Origin: Verrucomicrobiaceae bacterium
Lineage (GTDB): Bacteria; Verrucomicrobiota; Verrucomicrobiia; Verrucomicrobiales; V1-33
Assembly (NCBI GenBank): GCA_027486335.1
Contig: JAIXPK010000151.1
Coordinates: forward strand, 1-51,028
Direction of reading: 5' to 3'
DNA: 51,028 nucleotides
Shown: piece by piece, positions 35,358 to 44,014 of the stretch
How positions within the stretch are numbered: position 1 is the first letter of the stretch
How the letters are laid out: every line of letters starts with the position of its first letter
Translations under genes and position numbers: made by a program
The notes under the pieces: generated by a model
The model's input: only the letters and a program-made list of their open reading frames with translations
Database searches by the model: none
Told to the model about the DNA's origin: nothing

Positions 35358-35364
35358 CCCCCCC

Positions 35365-36447
35365 ATGCCACACACCAAACTCTTCATCCCCGGCCCAGTC
35401 GAAGTCAGCGCCGCCACCATGGCCGCCATGACCCAACCCATGATCGGCCATCGAAGCAAGGACTTCCAGAATCTCTACGGGCGCATCATGCCCATGCTCC
35501 AGCAGCTCTTCGTCACCTCCCAGCCAGTCTTCATCTCCACTTCCTCCGCATGGGGCGTCATGGAAGGCAGCATCCGCAACCTCGTCGCCAAAAAGGTCCT
35601 CAACTGCTGCTGCGGTGCCTTCTCAGACAAATGGTACGATGTCTCCCTCGCCTGCGGTAAACAAGCCGAAGCCCTCCGCGTCCCATGGGGCCAGCCCATC
35701 ACCCCGGAAGCCGTCGACGCCGCTCTCTCCAAGGGCGGATTCGACGCCATCACCGTCGTCCACTCCGAAACCTCCACCGGCGTCCTCAACCCGCTCCGCG
35801 AAATCGCCGAGGTCGTCAGAAAATACCCCGACGTCCTCCTCATCACCGACACCGTCAGCTCTTTCAGCACGGTCCCCATCCCCTTCGATGAACTCGGCCT
35901 CGATGTCATGCTCCTCGGCGTCCAGAAAGCCCTCGCCCTCCCACCAGGCATGGCCCTCTTTGCCGCCAGCAACCGCGCCTTCGAACGCGCCGCCACCATG
36001 CAGGACCGCGGCTACTACTTCGACTTCATCGAGTTCCGCAAAAACGCGGAAAACCTCATGACCCCTAGCACGCCGGTCATCCCGCTCATCTACGCCCTCG
36101 AATCCAAACTCAACGAAATCTTCGCCGAAGGCCTCGACGCTCGCTTCGAGCGCCACGCCCGTCTCAACCGCCTCGTCCACGACTGGGTCGACCGCCACGG
36201 CTTCGGCTACCTCCCGCCAGACGGCTTCCGCTCCAAAGCCCTCACCTGCGTCCACAATACCCGCGAAATCGACACCGCTGCCTTCGTCTCCGCCCTCAAA
36301 AAGGACTTCAACTTCGCCATCGACGGCGGCTACGGCAAAATCAAAGGCACCACGTTCCGTATCTCTAACATGGGCGACGAAACCGACGCCACCATGGCCG
36401 AACTCATCAGCGCTCTCGACGCCACCGCCGCTAAACTCGGCTTCTGA
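35365..36447 (+). CDS. Class V PLP aminotransferase (alanine-glyoxylate / serine-pyruvate type)
   Basis: 360 residues, no signal peptide, cytoplasmic. The N-terminus K-L-F-I-P-G-P-V-E-V-S and T-Q-P-M-I-G-H-R-S-K-D-F are hallmarks of the serine-pyruvate/alanine-glyoxylate aminotransferase family. The PLP phosphate and ring sites are S-T-S-S-A-W-G-V-M-E (58-67) and I-T-D-T-V-S-S (160-166, Asp162). The Schiff-base lysine is Lys188 in G-V-Q-K-A-L-A-L-P. Serine, alanine or 2-aminoethylphosphonate could be donors; not resolvable by eye. Its stop is 11 bp before the next PLP enzyme, so the two are one unit and may act on consecutive amino-acid steps. Confidence 0.9.
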   Translation: MPHTKLFIPGPVEVSAATMAAMTQPMIGHRSKDFQNLYGRIMPMLQQLFVTSQPVFISTSSAWGVMEGSIRNLVAKKVLNCCCGAFSDKWYDVSLACGKQAEALRVPWGQPITPEAVDAALSKGGFDAITVVHSETSTGVLNPLREIAEVVRKYPDVLLITDTVSSFSTVPIPFDELGLDVMLLGVQKALALPPGMALFAASNRAFERAATMQDRGYYFDFIEFRKNAENLMTPSTPVIPLIYALESKLNEIFAEGLDARFERHARLNRLVHDWVDRHGFGYLPPDGFRSKALTCVHNTREIDTAAFVSALKKDFNFAIDGGYGKIKGTTFRISNMGDETDATMAELISALDATAAKLGF

Positions 36448-36458
36448 CGCCGCCCCCC

Positions 36459-37949
36459 ATGCGCGATCTCCTGACAAATCCAGCATGGCAACCCGCTGAC
36501 CTCGGCGTCCCGCTCCCGGACTCCCCGCACGCGGTCTCCGTCGCCATGCCCTCATGGCAGGATGTCATCGACTACGAAGAAGGCCGCCCGGAACTCGCCG
36601 CCAAGCTCCAGTCAGGATACCCGCGCTTCTTCTGCCACCCGCTCGTCACCAGGCTCTTCAACTCCACCGCCTCCCGCTGCGCCTCCGACGGCGAAGGCTG
36701 CATCGTCTACCCCTCCCGCGCCTCCGCAGAACGCTGTCTCGCCTACGTCGCCGCACGCTCCCAACTCCCGGTCCGCCTCGAAAACCTCCACGGTGGAGCC
36801 TGCGCCGTCGTCTTCCCGGAATCAGAACGCAAACTCGCCCGCGAATACTGGCGCTATTGCGGCGAGACCCTCAGCAGCCGCATGGCCGCTCACCTCCTCG
36901 CAGGTCACGGGCCCCCCACTCCGGAAATGGAATCCGCGGGCCGCACCGCCCGCCTCGCCATCCGCTCCCAGCTCGCCGCCCTCCACGGCACCTCCCCGGA
37001 AGATGTCTTCCTCTTCCCCTCAGGCATGGCCGCCATCGCCGCCGCCCACCGCCTCGTCACCGCCGCCCTCCCCGGCCTCCCCTCGCTCCAGCTCGACTTC
37101 CCCTACGTCGACGCCCTCAAGGTCCAGCAGGAATTCGGTTCCGGTGTCCGCTTCCTCGCCTCCACCGACGATGACGCTCTAGCAGAAATCCGCACCCTCG
37201 CCGCCTCCCGCAGCATCTCCTCGGTCTTCTGCGAAATGCCTAGCAACCCGCTCCTCCGCAGCGCCCGTCTCAGCGCCTTCGCACCCGAGCTCCGCAACGC
37301 CCGCATCCCTCTCGTCGTCGACGACACCGTCGCCTCCGTCGTCAGCATCCACGCCCTCCGCTTCGCCGACCTCGTCACCACTTCCCTCACCAAATCCTTC
37401 TCCGGTACCGGCGACGTCCTCGCAGGCTCCCTCGTCATCAACCCGGACTCCCCTCACCACGCCGCCTTCCGCGCCGCCATGGCCGCAGAATCCTCGGACG
37501 ATCTGCTCTGGTGCGAAGACGCCGTCGCCCTCGCCGCCAACGCCCGCGACTTCCCCGCCCGCGTCGCCCAATCCCACGCCAGCGCCGCCGCCCTCGCCGC
37601 ATGGCTCGATCAGCACCCAGCCATCGACTCGGTCTGGTACCCTCGCCAAGGCGACGGTCTCGACGAAATCCTCCGCCCCGGCGCCGGCCGCGGCTGTCTC
37701 CTCTCCTTCACTCTCCGCAATCAGGACCTCACCCCGCTCGTCTACGACCGGCTCCGCGTCAGCAAGGGCCCCAGCCTCGGCACTAACTTCACGCTCTGCT
37801 GCCCCTACACGCTCCTCGCCCACTACACCGAACTCGACTGGGCCGCCTCCTGCGGGGTCCCCGCCCGTCTCCTCCGCGTCAGCACCGGCCTCGAAGACTC
37901 CGCAGACCTCATCGCCCGCTTCCGCGACGCCCTCGACGGTCTCTGCTGA
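36459..37949 (+). CDS. Cys/Met-metabolism PLP enzyme, divergent cystathionine gamma-synthase-like
   Basis: 496 residues, about 100 longer than typical members because of an N-terminal extension (1-~160, beginning MRDLLTNPAW and including YEEGRPELAAKL and YPRFFCHP). The catalytic core follows: F-P-S-G-M-A-A-I near 186-193, V-V-D-D-T at 286-290, and Lys312 in T-S-L-T-K-S-F-S-G-T-G-D-V-L-A-G-S as the PLP lysine. Family knowledge assigns gamma-replacement or elimination in cysteine/methionine synthesis. The extended form resembles the fungal STR2-like cystathionine gamma-synthases and their bacterial relatives. It is coupled to the aminotransferase 11 bp upstream. Its 3' end converges on the unknown gene at 37977 with only 27 bp between. 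Confidence 0.87.
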   Translation: MRDLLTNPAWQPADLGVPLPDSPHAVSVAMPSWQDVIDYEEGRPELAAKLQSGYPRFFCHPLVTRLFNSTASRCASDGEGCIVYPSRASAERCLAYVAARSQLPVRLENLHGGACAVVFPESERKLAREYWRYCGETLSSRMAAHLLAGHGPPTPEMESAGRTARLAIRSQLAALHGTSPEDVFLFPSGMAAIAAAHRLVTAALPGLPSLQLDFPYVDALKVQQEFGSGVRFLASTDDDALAEIRTLAASRSISSVFCEMPSNPLLRSARLSAFAPELRNARIPLVVDDTVASVVSIHALRFADLVTTSLTKSFSGTGDVLAGSLVINPDSPHHAAFRAAMAAESSDDLLWCEDAVALAANARDFPARVAQSHASAAALAAWLDQHPAIDSVWYPRQGDGLDEILRPGAGRGCLLSFTLRNQDLTPLVYDRLRVSKGPSLGTNFTLCCPYTLLAHYTELDWAASCGVPARLLRVSTGLEDSADLIARFRDALDGLC

Positions 37950-37976
37950 CATCTCCTTCGCCTAACCCCGCCGCCC

Positions 37977-38999
37977 TCACCGCGGCAGTTCCTCAATCAG
38001 CCCGCCCTGCGCCTCGTGCAGCGCCTCCAACTCGCGCCCCCGCGCCGCTCGCAGCCACCGCACCACTTCCTCCGGCTCCCCATATCGCCCATACGGCACA
38101 ATCGCCACACGCCCTCGCTCAAGGTCATCCGTGAAATTCCCAAACCGGTCGATCTTCCCTCGCACCGACGGCATCACCAGCTCCAGATAACCACGGATCC
38201 CGCTCTGATCCGCATAATTGTCCGCCAGTTGGTCAAACGGCCCATCATGCCAGTCGTTCCGCCTCACCGATTCATCCGACACCGCCGCCAGCACCCTCCG
38301 CCCGCCCGCCTTCTCATCCCGGAAATACACAAACCCAGTCCGCCGCCCGATCTCCAACCCCTCTCCTAACGGATCGCACACCTCCACCCGCTTCACCGCC
38401 GGATCCACCACCCACACAAACGCCCGTCTCACCCGGTCGCAGATCAGCAGAAACCTCACCCCGCTCTCATCACACGTCCGCTCCACAAATCGCTCGCCCT
38501 CCCGCAGCCACCGTCCCTCCGGCGCATCCTGCGACACTTCCCCAAACCGGAACCTCACCGTCTTCCCACCATACCTAACCACACACGCCATCGCCCCCTC
38601 GCACTTCACCTCCACCCCATCCCCCGCTCCAAACCACCGCGACTTCGTCAGCACCTCCCGCTCCTCATCCCATCGCGCCACTCCCTCCGCATAACCAAAA
38701 CACAGCTCTCCTCGCTCCCGCCTCCCCGACGCCAGCCGCAGATTCCCCCTCAAGGTCCGCCCGCCCGCCTGCAGCTCCCAATAATAGTAATTCTCCGTCG
38801 GATACACCGTCACCTCATCCGGCAACGCCCCGAACACCGCCCCAAACACCGCCACCGGATCCTCAGGATCAGGCCCCTCTCCCTGCCAGCCCTCAATCAT
38901 CGGTCCATTCCACGTCACCGACACCTTCCCCACCGGCGGCTCCGCCACCACCGGCATCGCCAACACCATCGCCAACACTCTCGGAATCACAGCGCGCAT
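37977..38999 (-). CDS. Secreted protein of unknown function
   Basis: 340 residues from the ATG at 38999 (a GTG seven codons upstream is in frame). Signal peptide MRAVIPRVLAMVLAMPVVA. The rest is beta-rich with no family I recognise. Notable segments are VTVYPTENYYYWELQAGGR (near 65), VRFLLICDRVRRAFVWVVDP (near 180) and RRNDWHDGPFDQLADNY (near 250). No catalytic pattern stands out; one Cys pair (C-E-G-A-M-A-C) could form a disulfide. It follows the TolB-like gene by 39 bp, suggesting joint envelope function. A GGGAGGGG tract stands right before the ATG. Confidence 0.75.
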   Translation of the reverse strand: MRAVIPRVLAMVLAMPVVAEPPVGKVSVTWNGPMIEGWQGEGPDPEDPVAVFGAVFGALPDEVTVYPTENYYYWELQAGGRTLRGNLRLASGRRERGELCFGYAEGVARWDEEREVLTKSRWFGAGDGVEVKCEGAMACVVRYGGKTVRFRFGEVSQDAPEGRWLREGERFVERTCDESGVRFLLICDRVRRAFVWVVDPAVKRVEVCDPLGEGLEIGRRTGFVYFRDEKAGGRRVLAAVSDESVRRNDWHDGPFDQLADNYADQSGIRGYLELVMPSVRGKIDRFGNFTDDLERGRVAIVPYGRYGEPEEVVRWLRAARGRELEALHEAQGGLIEELPR

Positions 39000-39038
39000 C
39001 CCCTCCCATCGCACACCCACCGCCTCCCCGCCAACCCT

Positions 39039-40169
39039 CTATCGCGACCACGTCGGCTCGCTCACCCGCCCCATCCCCGTCACCAGCCGCCGCTTCTCCC
39101 CTGTCACCGTATTCAACGTCACAATCGCATTCCCCTGCACCGCCGCCAGATGCCGCCCGTCCGGGGCCCACACCGGATCCTCCGCCCCGCTCATCACTTC
39201 CTTCACCACCGCCGTCTCCAGATCGCACACCACCACACTCTTCCTCTCGCCGCGCCAACCCGTAAACGCGATCCGCTGCCCGTCCGGCGACCAATCCGGT
39301 GCCGTGCACCGCGCCCACCCAGTGTCAATCCGCTCCGGCTTCCGCTTCCGCCGCGAACACAAATACAACTGCGGCGCTCCCGTCGCATCCGACACAAACA
39401 CCAGATGCTGCCCGTCCGGCGCCCACGACGGCGACGCCTCGACCGCCCGCGACGCCATCAGCAGCTCCTGCCTCCCGCCCCCCATCAAGGTCACAAAAAT
39501 ATCCGGCGTCCCCCCATGACTCATCGTCACCGCCAGCCGCGTCCCGTCCGGCGAAAACGCCGCCCCGCTGTTCGTCCCCGGCGCACTGATGATCCGCCGC
39601 CGGTCTCCCCGTGACAGATTCACCAGATACACATCCGCAAACCCTGACTGATACCCCGTATACGCCAGAAACACCGACCCCGGACTCAGCGCCGGCGCCC
39701 CACAGATCCCTCCCTCCTGCGTCACCTGCTCAATCCGCTGCCCATCGCTGTCGCACAAATACACTTCCTTCGCCCCGCTCCGGTCACTCACAAACGCAAT
39801 CCGGCTCAGCGCAATCCCCGGCTCACCAGTCACCGCCGCCACAATGTCATCCGCAAACGCATGCGCATTGTCCCGCAAATCAATCCGGTCATACTGATTG
39901 TTGAACACCATCGCCCCACCCGCAGACATCAGCGCCCCGTCAATCCGCCCAGCCGAAGACGACGCCCGCACCGTCCACCCCTGCGACGATACCTCCTCCC
40001 GGAACCGACCCGACCTCGCCAGCTCCGCCCTCACAATCTCCCGCACCGATTCCCCCGTCCCGCCCGCAAAATCCTCAAACGCGATCCGCGGCAGCGCATC
40101 CCCCGCCGCCGCAGCCGCAGCAGCCGTCACCATCAGCACACTCAATCCAAGGCTCCAGTGAATCGTCAT
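39039..40169 (-). CDS. TolB-like periplasmic beta-propeller protein
   Basis: 376 residues. Signal peptide with an Ala run (MTIHWSLGLSVLMVTAAAAAAA). Residues ~25-120 match the TolB N-terminal alpha/beta domain (RIAFEDF, then FNNQYDRIDLRDNAHAFADDI). Five or six WD40-like PD40 blades follow, each with the S-P-D-G / A-P-D-G signature (FSPDGTRLAV, WAPDGQHLVFVS, WSPDGQRIAFTG, WAPDGRHLAAV). TolB works with Pal and TolA in outer-membrane integrity; E. coli TolB is about 430 residues. No pal, tolA, tolQ or tolR is in the window, so this may be a stand-alone paralogue. GAGG lies 4 bp upstream of the ATG. Confidence 0.85.
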   Translation of the reverse strand: MTIHWSLGLSVLMVTAAAAAAAGDALPRIAFEDFAGGTGESVREIVRAELARSGRFREEVSSQGWTVRASSSAGRIDGALMSAGGAMVFNNQYDRIDLRDNAHAFADDIVAAVTGEPGIALSRIAFVSDRSGAKEVYLCDSDGQRIEQVTQEGGICGAPALSPGSVFLAYTGYQSGFADVYLVNLSRGDRRRIISAPGTNSGAAFSPDGTRLAVTMSHGGTPDIFVTLMGGGRQELLMASRAVEASPSWAPDGQHLVFVSDATGAPQLYLCSRRKRKPERIDTGWARCTAPDWSPDGQRIAFTGWRGERKSVVVCDLETAVVKEVMSGAEDPVWAPDGRHLAAVQGNAIVTLNTVTGEKRRLVTGMGRVSEPTWSR

Positions 40170-40309
40170 CGCCTCATGGTGCCGGACCGCCCAGCCCAGT
40201 CAAGCGCCGGAATGCTCCAACCCTGACACTTTCCCCTCTCCCACCCCACGCGCGTCTGCGGATATGACTCCGGCTCGCACCTCCTCCCCTCCACGCCCAC
40301 TTCCTCCCC

Positions 40310-41914
40310 ATGCTCAGGCTCGCCCTCCTCCTGCTCTGCTCCCTCCTCCCCCTCCACGCAGATCCCAAACGCCCTCTCAACATCCTCTTCTGCTTCGCCG
40401 ACGACTGGGGCCGCTACGCCAGCGCCTACGCCGCCGTCGACGGCAAGGGCTCCATCCACGAACTCATCCACACGCCCAACATCGACCGCATCGCCCGCGA
40501 AGGCGCTCTCTTCCGCCACGCCTTCGTCAACGCCCCCTCCTGCACGCCCTGCCGCAGCGCCCTCCTCTCCGGCCGCCACTTCTTCAGCACCGGCCGCGGC
40601 GCCATCCTCCAGGGTGCCTACTGGGACAGCACCATCCCTTCCTTCCCTCTCCTCCTCCGCGACGCCGGCCACCACATCGGCGAAACCTTCAAGGTCTGGA
40701 GCCCCGGCGACCCAACCGACGCCCCCTTCGGCACCGGCCGCTACGCCTACGAAAAACACGGCCAACGCTTCAACGGCTTCTCCAAAAACGCCTCCGCCCT
40801 CGTCGCCGCAGGCACTCCCTTCCCAGAAGCCTCACGCCAGCTCCTCGACGGCATCGGCACCAACTTCGACGAATTCCTCGCCGCCCGCCAACCCAACTCC
40901 CCATGGCTCTACTGGTTCGGCCCCACCAACGTCCACCGCTCATGGAAACAAGGCTCCGGCAAAGCCCTCTGGAACATCGACCCCGTTCGCTTCAAAGGCC
41001 GCATTCCTCCCCACCTCCCCGACGTCCCCGCCACCCGCGAGGACTTCTCCGACTACTTCGGCGAAATCCAGGCCTTCGACGCCGCCATCGGCATCCTCCT
41101 CAAACGCCTCGAATCCTCCGGCCAGCTCGATAACACGCTCGTCATCATCAGCGGCGACCACGGCATGCCCGGCATGCCTCGCGGCAAATGCAATCTCTAC
41201 GACTTCGGCACCGCCGTCACCCTCGCCGCTCGCTTCCCCGGCCGCCCCGGCAACCGCATCATCGACGACTTCACTTCCCTCATGGACCTCGCCCCGACGT
41301 TCCTCGAAACCGCAGGCCTCCCCATCCCCACCGGCATGCACGGCCGCTCGATCCTGCCTCTCCTCGACTCTGACAAATCCGGCCTCATCGACCCAGCCCG
41401 CAACCACGTCATCACCGGCCGCGAACGCCACGTCGCCAACGCCCGCGACCTCGCCCTCCCCTACCCCCAACGCGCCCTCCGCACCGCCGACCACCTCTAC
41501 ATCCGCAACTTCGCTCCCGATCGCTGGCCCATGGGAAATCCCAAAGCCGCCGAATCCCCAGACGCCCCCTCCGCCGAAGCACTCTCCTCTAACACCCACA
41601 TCGCCTTCGCTGACATGGACGCCAGCCCCACCAAAGCATGGCTCATCCTCAACGGCCGCCAGCCCGAGTGGCAGAAATTCTACGACCTCGCCTTCGCCAA
41701 ACGCCCCGCCGAAGAACTCTACGATCTCCGCTCCGATCCAGCCCAGCTCGTCAATCTCGCCGCCGACCCAGCCCACGCCTCCACCAAAGATTCCCTCTCC
41801 CGCCAGCTCCTCGACTCGCTCCGCGCCGCCGGCGACCCTCGCGTCGCCGACGACGGGCTCGCCTTCGACCGCCCTCCCTTCTCCGACCTCCCCTCACCCC
41901 GCCGCCCTCGCTGA
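40310..41914 (+). CDS. Secreted type I sulfatase
   Basis: 534 residues. Signal peptide MLRLALLLLCSLLPLHA. The sulfatase signature C-T-P-C-R-S-A-L-L-S-G-R begins at Cys78, matching C-x-P-x-R; Cys78 would be converted to formylglycine by an FGE enzyme. Metal ligands are visible as F-A-D-D-W (Asp31, Asp32) and the later S-G-D-H-G-M. The C-terminal subdomain has E-E-L-Y-D-L-R-S-D-P, standard for the family. It should hydrolyse sulfate esters of glycans in the periplasm or outside; substrate class unassigned. It starts a two-gene unit, with its stop six bases before the FAD oxidoreductase ATG, and diverges from the TolB-like gene. Confidence 0.95.
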   Translation: MLRLALLLLCSLLPLHADPKRPLNILFCFADDWGRYASAYAAVDGKGSIHELIHTPNIDRIAREGALFRHAFVNAPSCTPCRSALLSGRHFFSTGRGAILQGAYWDSTIPSFPLLLRDAGHHIGETFKVWSPGDPTDAPFGTGRYAYEKHGQRFNGFSKNASALVAAGTPFPEASRQLLDGIGTNFDEFLAARQPNSPWLYWFGPTNVHRSWKQGSGKALWNIDPVRFKGRIPPHLPDVPATREDFSDYFGEIQAFDAAIGILLKRLESSGQLDNTLVIISGDHGMPGMPRGKCNLYDFGTAVTLAARFPGRPGNRIIDDFTSLMDLAPTFLETAGLPIPTGMHGRSILPLLDSDKSGLIDPARNHVITGRERHVANARDLALPYPQRALRTADHLYIRNFAPDRWPMGNPKAAESPDAPSAEALSSNTHIAFADMDASPTKAWLILNGRQPEWQKFYDLAFAKRPAEELYDLRSDPAQLVNLAADPAHASTKDSLSRQLLDSLRAAGDPRVADDGLAFDRPPFSDLPSPRRPR

Positions 41915-41920
41915 ATCCCC

Positions 41921-44014
41921 ATGCGCTTCCCAGTCCTCCTCGCCCTCGCCCTCCCCGCCGTCTCCCTAGCCGAACACGCCGACGTCGTCATCTACGGCGG
42001 CACCTCCGCCGCCGTCATCGCCGCCGTCCAGGCCCGCCGCATGGGCAAATCCACCGTCATCATCTCCCCCGATACCCATCTCGGCGGTCTCTCCTCCGGT
42101 GGCCTCGGCTTCACCGACACCGGCAACAAAGCCGTCATCGGCGGTCTCGCCCGCGAATTCTATCACCGCATCTGGCAGCACTATCAGCTCCCCGCCTCAT
42201 GGCCGTTCCAATCCCCAGCCGACTACGGCAATAAGGGCCAGGGCACCCCAGCCATCGACGGCACCCAGCGCACCATGTGGATCTTCGAACCCCACGCCGC
42301 TGAAAATGTCTTCGAAAACTTCATCCGCGAACACCACATCCCCGTCCACCGCAACGCCCCGCTCGACCGCTCCCACGGCATCCGTCGCGACGGCACCCGC
42401 ATCGTCTCCCTAACCACCAAAAACGGTCTCTCCTTCTCCGGCGGCATGTTCATCGACGCCACCTACGAAGGCGATCTCATGGCCGCCGCCGGTGCCTCAT
42501 GGCACGCCGGTCGCGAATCCCTCGCCACCTACAAGGAAAAATGGAACGGGGTCCAGACCGGCATCCTCCACCACCGCCACCACTTCGGCGTCCTCCCCTC
42601 ACCCATCAGTCCCTACAAAATCCCCGGCAACCCAGCCTCCGGCACACTCCCGCTCATCAGCACAGACCCACCTGGCACCTTCGGCTCGGCCGACCACCGC
42701 ATCCAGGCCTACTGCTTCCGTCTCTGCCTCACCAATCACCCGGAAAACCGCGTCCCCTTCCCCAAACCATCCCACTACAACCCGGATACCTACGAACTCC
42801 TCCTCCGCGTCTTCAACGCCGGCTGGCGCGAAACCTTCGCCAAATTCGACCCCATCCCTAACCGGAAAACCGATACCAATAACCACGGCCCCGTCAGCTT
42901 CGACTTCATCGGAGCCAACTACCTCTACCCGGACGGCGACGACGCCACCCGCGCCCGCATCATCCAAGCCCACCGCGACTACCAGCAGGGCTGGCTCTAC
43001 TTCATCGCCAATGACCCGCGCGTCCCCTCAGACGTCCGCTCAGCCATGCAGTCATGGGGCCTAGCCAAAGACGAATTCAAAGACAACGGCCACTGGCCCC
43101 ACCAGCTCTACATCCGCGAAGCACGACGCCTCACCGGCGAATTCGTCATGACCGAACACGAACTCACCGGCACCAATCCCGTCCCCGATCCCGTCGGCAT
43201 GGGCTCCTACACCATCGACTCTCACAACGTCCAGCGCTACATCACCCCAGACGGCCGCGTCCAGAACGAGGGCGATATCGGAGCCCCGCTCCCCGCTCCC
43301 TATCCAGTCTCATGGCGCGCCCTCCTCCCCAAACGCGACCAGCTCTCCAATCTCCTCGTCCCCGTCTGTCTCTCCAGCTCCCACATCGCCTTCGGCTCCA
43401 TCCGCATGGAACCGGTCTTCATGATCCTCGCCCAGTCCGCCGCCACCGGAGCCTGTCTCGCCCTCGACCGCGCTTCCTCTCCCCACGAGATCCCCTACCA
43501 AATCCTCCGCGACCGTCTCGCCGCCGACGGCCAGATCCTCTCATGGCCTTCCCAGTCTCCCGACGCTGCCCCCGCAGGCAGCATCACCATCGACGACTCC
43601 GCCGCCTCCCTCTCAGGCTCATGGAAGCCCAGCTCCGCCATCAAACCATTCCACGGCTCAGGCTACCACCACGACAGCGCCACCGCCAATCCCTCTAACA
43701 GCGCCATCTTCAACGCCACGCTCCCCCACGCCGGCCCATGGGGAATCCAGATCGCCTGCGCCCCTCACGAAAACCGCGCCAGAAAGGTCCGTCTCTCCAT
43801 CCTCACCGCCTCCGGCCCGCGCGATGTCTCCATCAATCAGCATCAAGGCGGCAACCCTCTCTTCATCCCCGTCGGCACGTTCAATCTCCCCGCCACCACT
43901 TCCGTCACGTTCTTCTCCAAAGACGCGAACGGCCACGTCATCCTCGACGCCGTCCGCTTCATCCCCGCCAAATCCCCCACCCCTCAAACCCCCAACACCC
44001 CGCCTTCCCGCTGA
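41921..44014 (+). CDS. Secreted FAD-dependent oxidoreductase with golvesin/xanthan-lyase-like C-terminus
   Basis: 697 residues. Signal peptide MRFPVLLALALPAVSLA. Rossmann FAD site V-V-I-Y-G-G-T-S-A-A (23-32), then L-G-G-L-S-S-G-G-L-G-F and the FIDATYEGDLMAAAGAS block, typical of the FAD_oxidored family common in PVC and Bacteroidetes polysaccharide loci. The N-terminal ~545 residues are the enzyme. The C-terminal ~130 are a beta domain like golvesin/xanthan-lyase ends (D-D-S-A-A-S-L-S-G-S-W, F-H-G-S-G-Y, ending VILDAVRFIP). It probably acts on sugars outside the cytoplasm, in concert with the sulfatase six bases upstream. Its last 31 bp overlap the convergent VWA gene. Confidence 0.9.
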   Translation: MRFPVLLALALPAVSLAEHADVVIYGGTSAAVIAAVQARRMGKSTVIISPDTHLGGLSSGGLGFTDTGNKAVIGGLAREFYHRIWQHYQLPASWPFQSPADYGNKGQGTPAIDGTQRTMWIFEPHAAENVFENFIREHHIPVHRNAPLDRSHGIRRDGTRIVSLTTKNGLSFSGGMFIDATYEGDLMAAAGASWHAGRESLATYKEKWNGVQTGILHHRHHFGVLPSPISPYKIPGNPASGTLPLISTDPPGTFGSADHRIQAYCFRLCLTNHPENRVPFPKPSHYNPDTYELLLRVFNAGWRETFAKFDPIPNRKTDTNNHGPVSFDFIGANYLYPDGDDATRARIIQAHRDYQQGWLYFIANDPRVPSDVRSAMQSWGLAKDEFKDNGHWPHQLYIREARRLTGEFVMTEHELTGTNPVPDPVGMGSYTIDSHNVQRYITPDGRVQNEGDIGAPLPAPYPVSWRALLPKRDQLSNLLVPVCLSSSHIAFGSIRMEPVFMILAQSAATGACLALDRASSPHEIPYQILRDRLAADGQILSWPSQSPDAAPAGSITIDDSAASLSGSWKPSSAIKPFHGSGYHHDSATANPSNSAIFNATLPHAGPWGIQIACAPHENRARKVRLSILTASGPRDVSINQHQGGNPLFIPVGTFNLPATTSVTFFSKDANGHVILDAVRFIPAKSPTPQTPNTPPSR

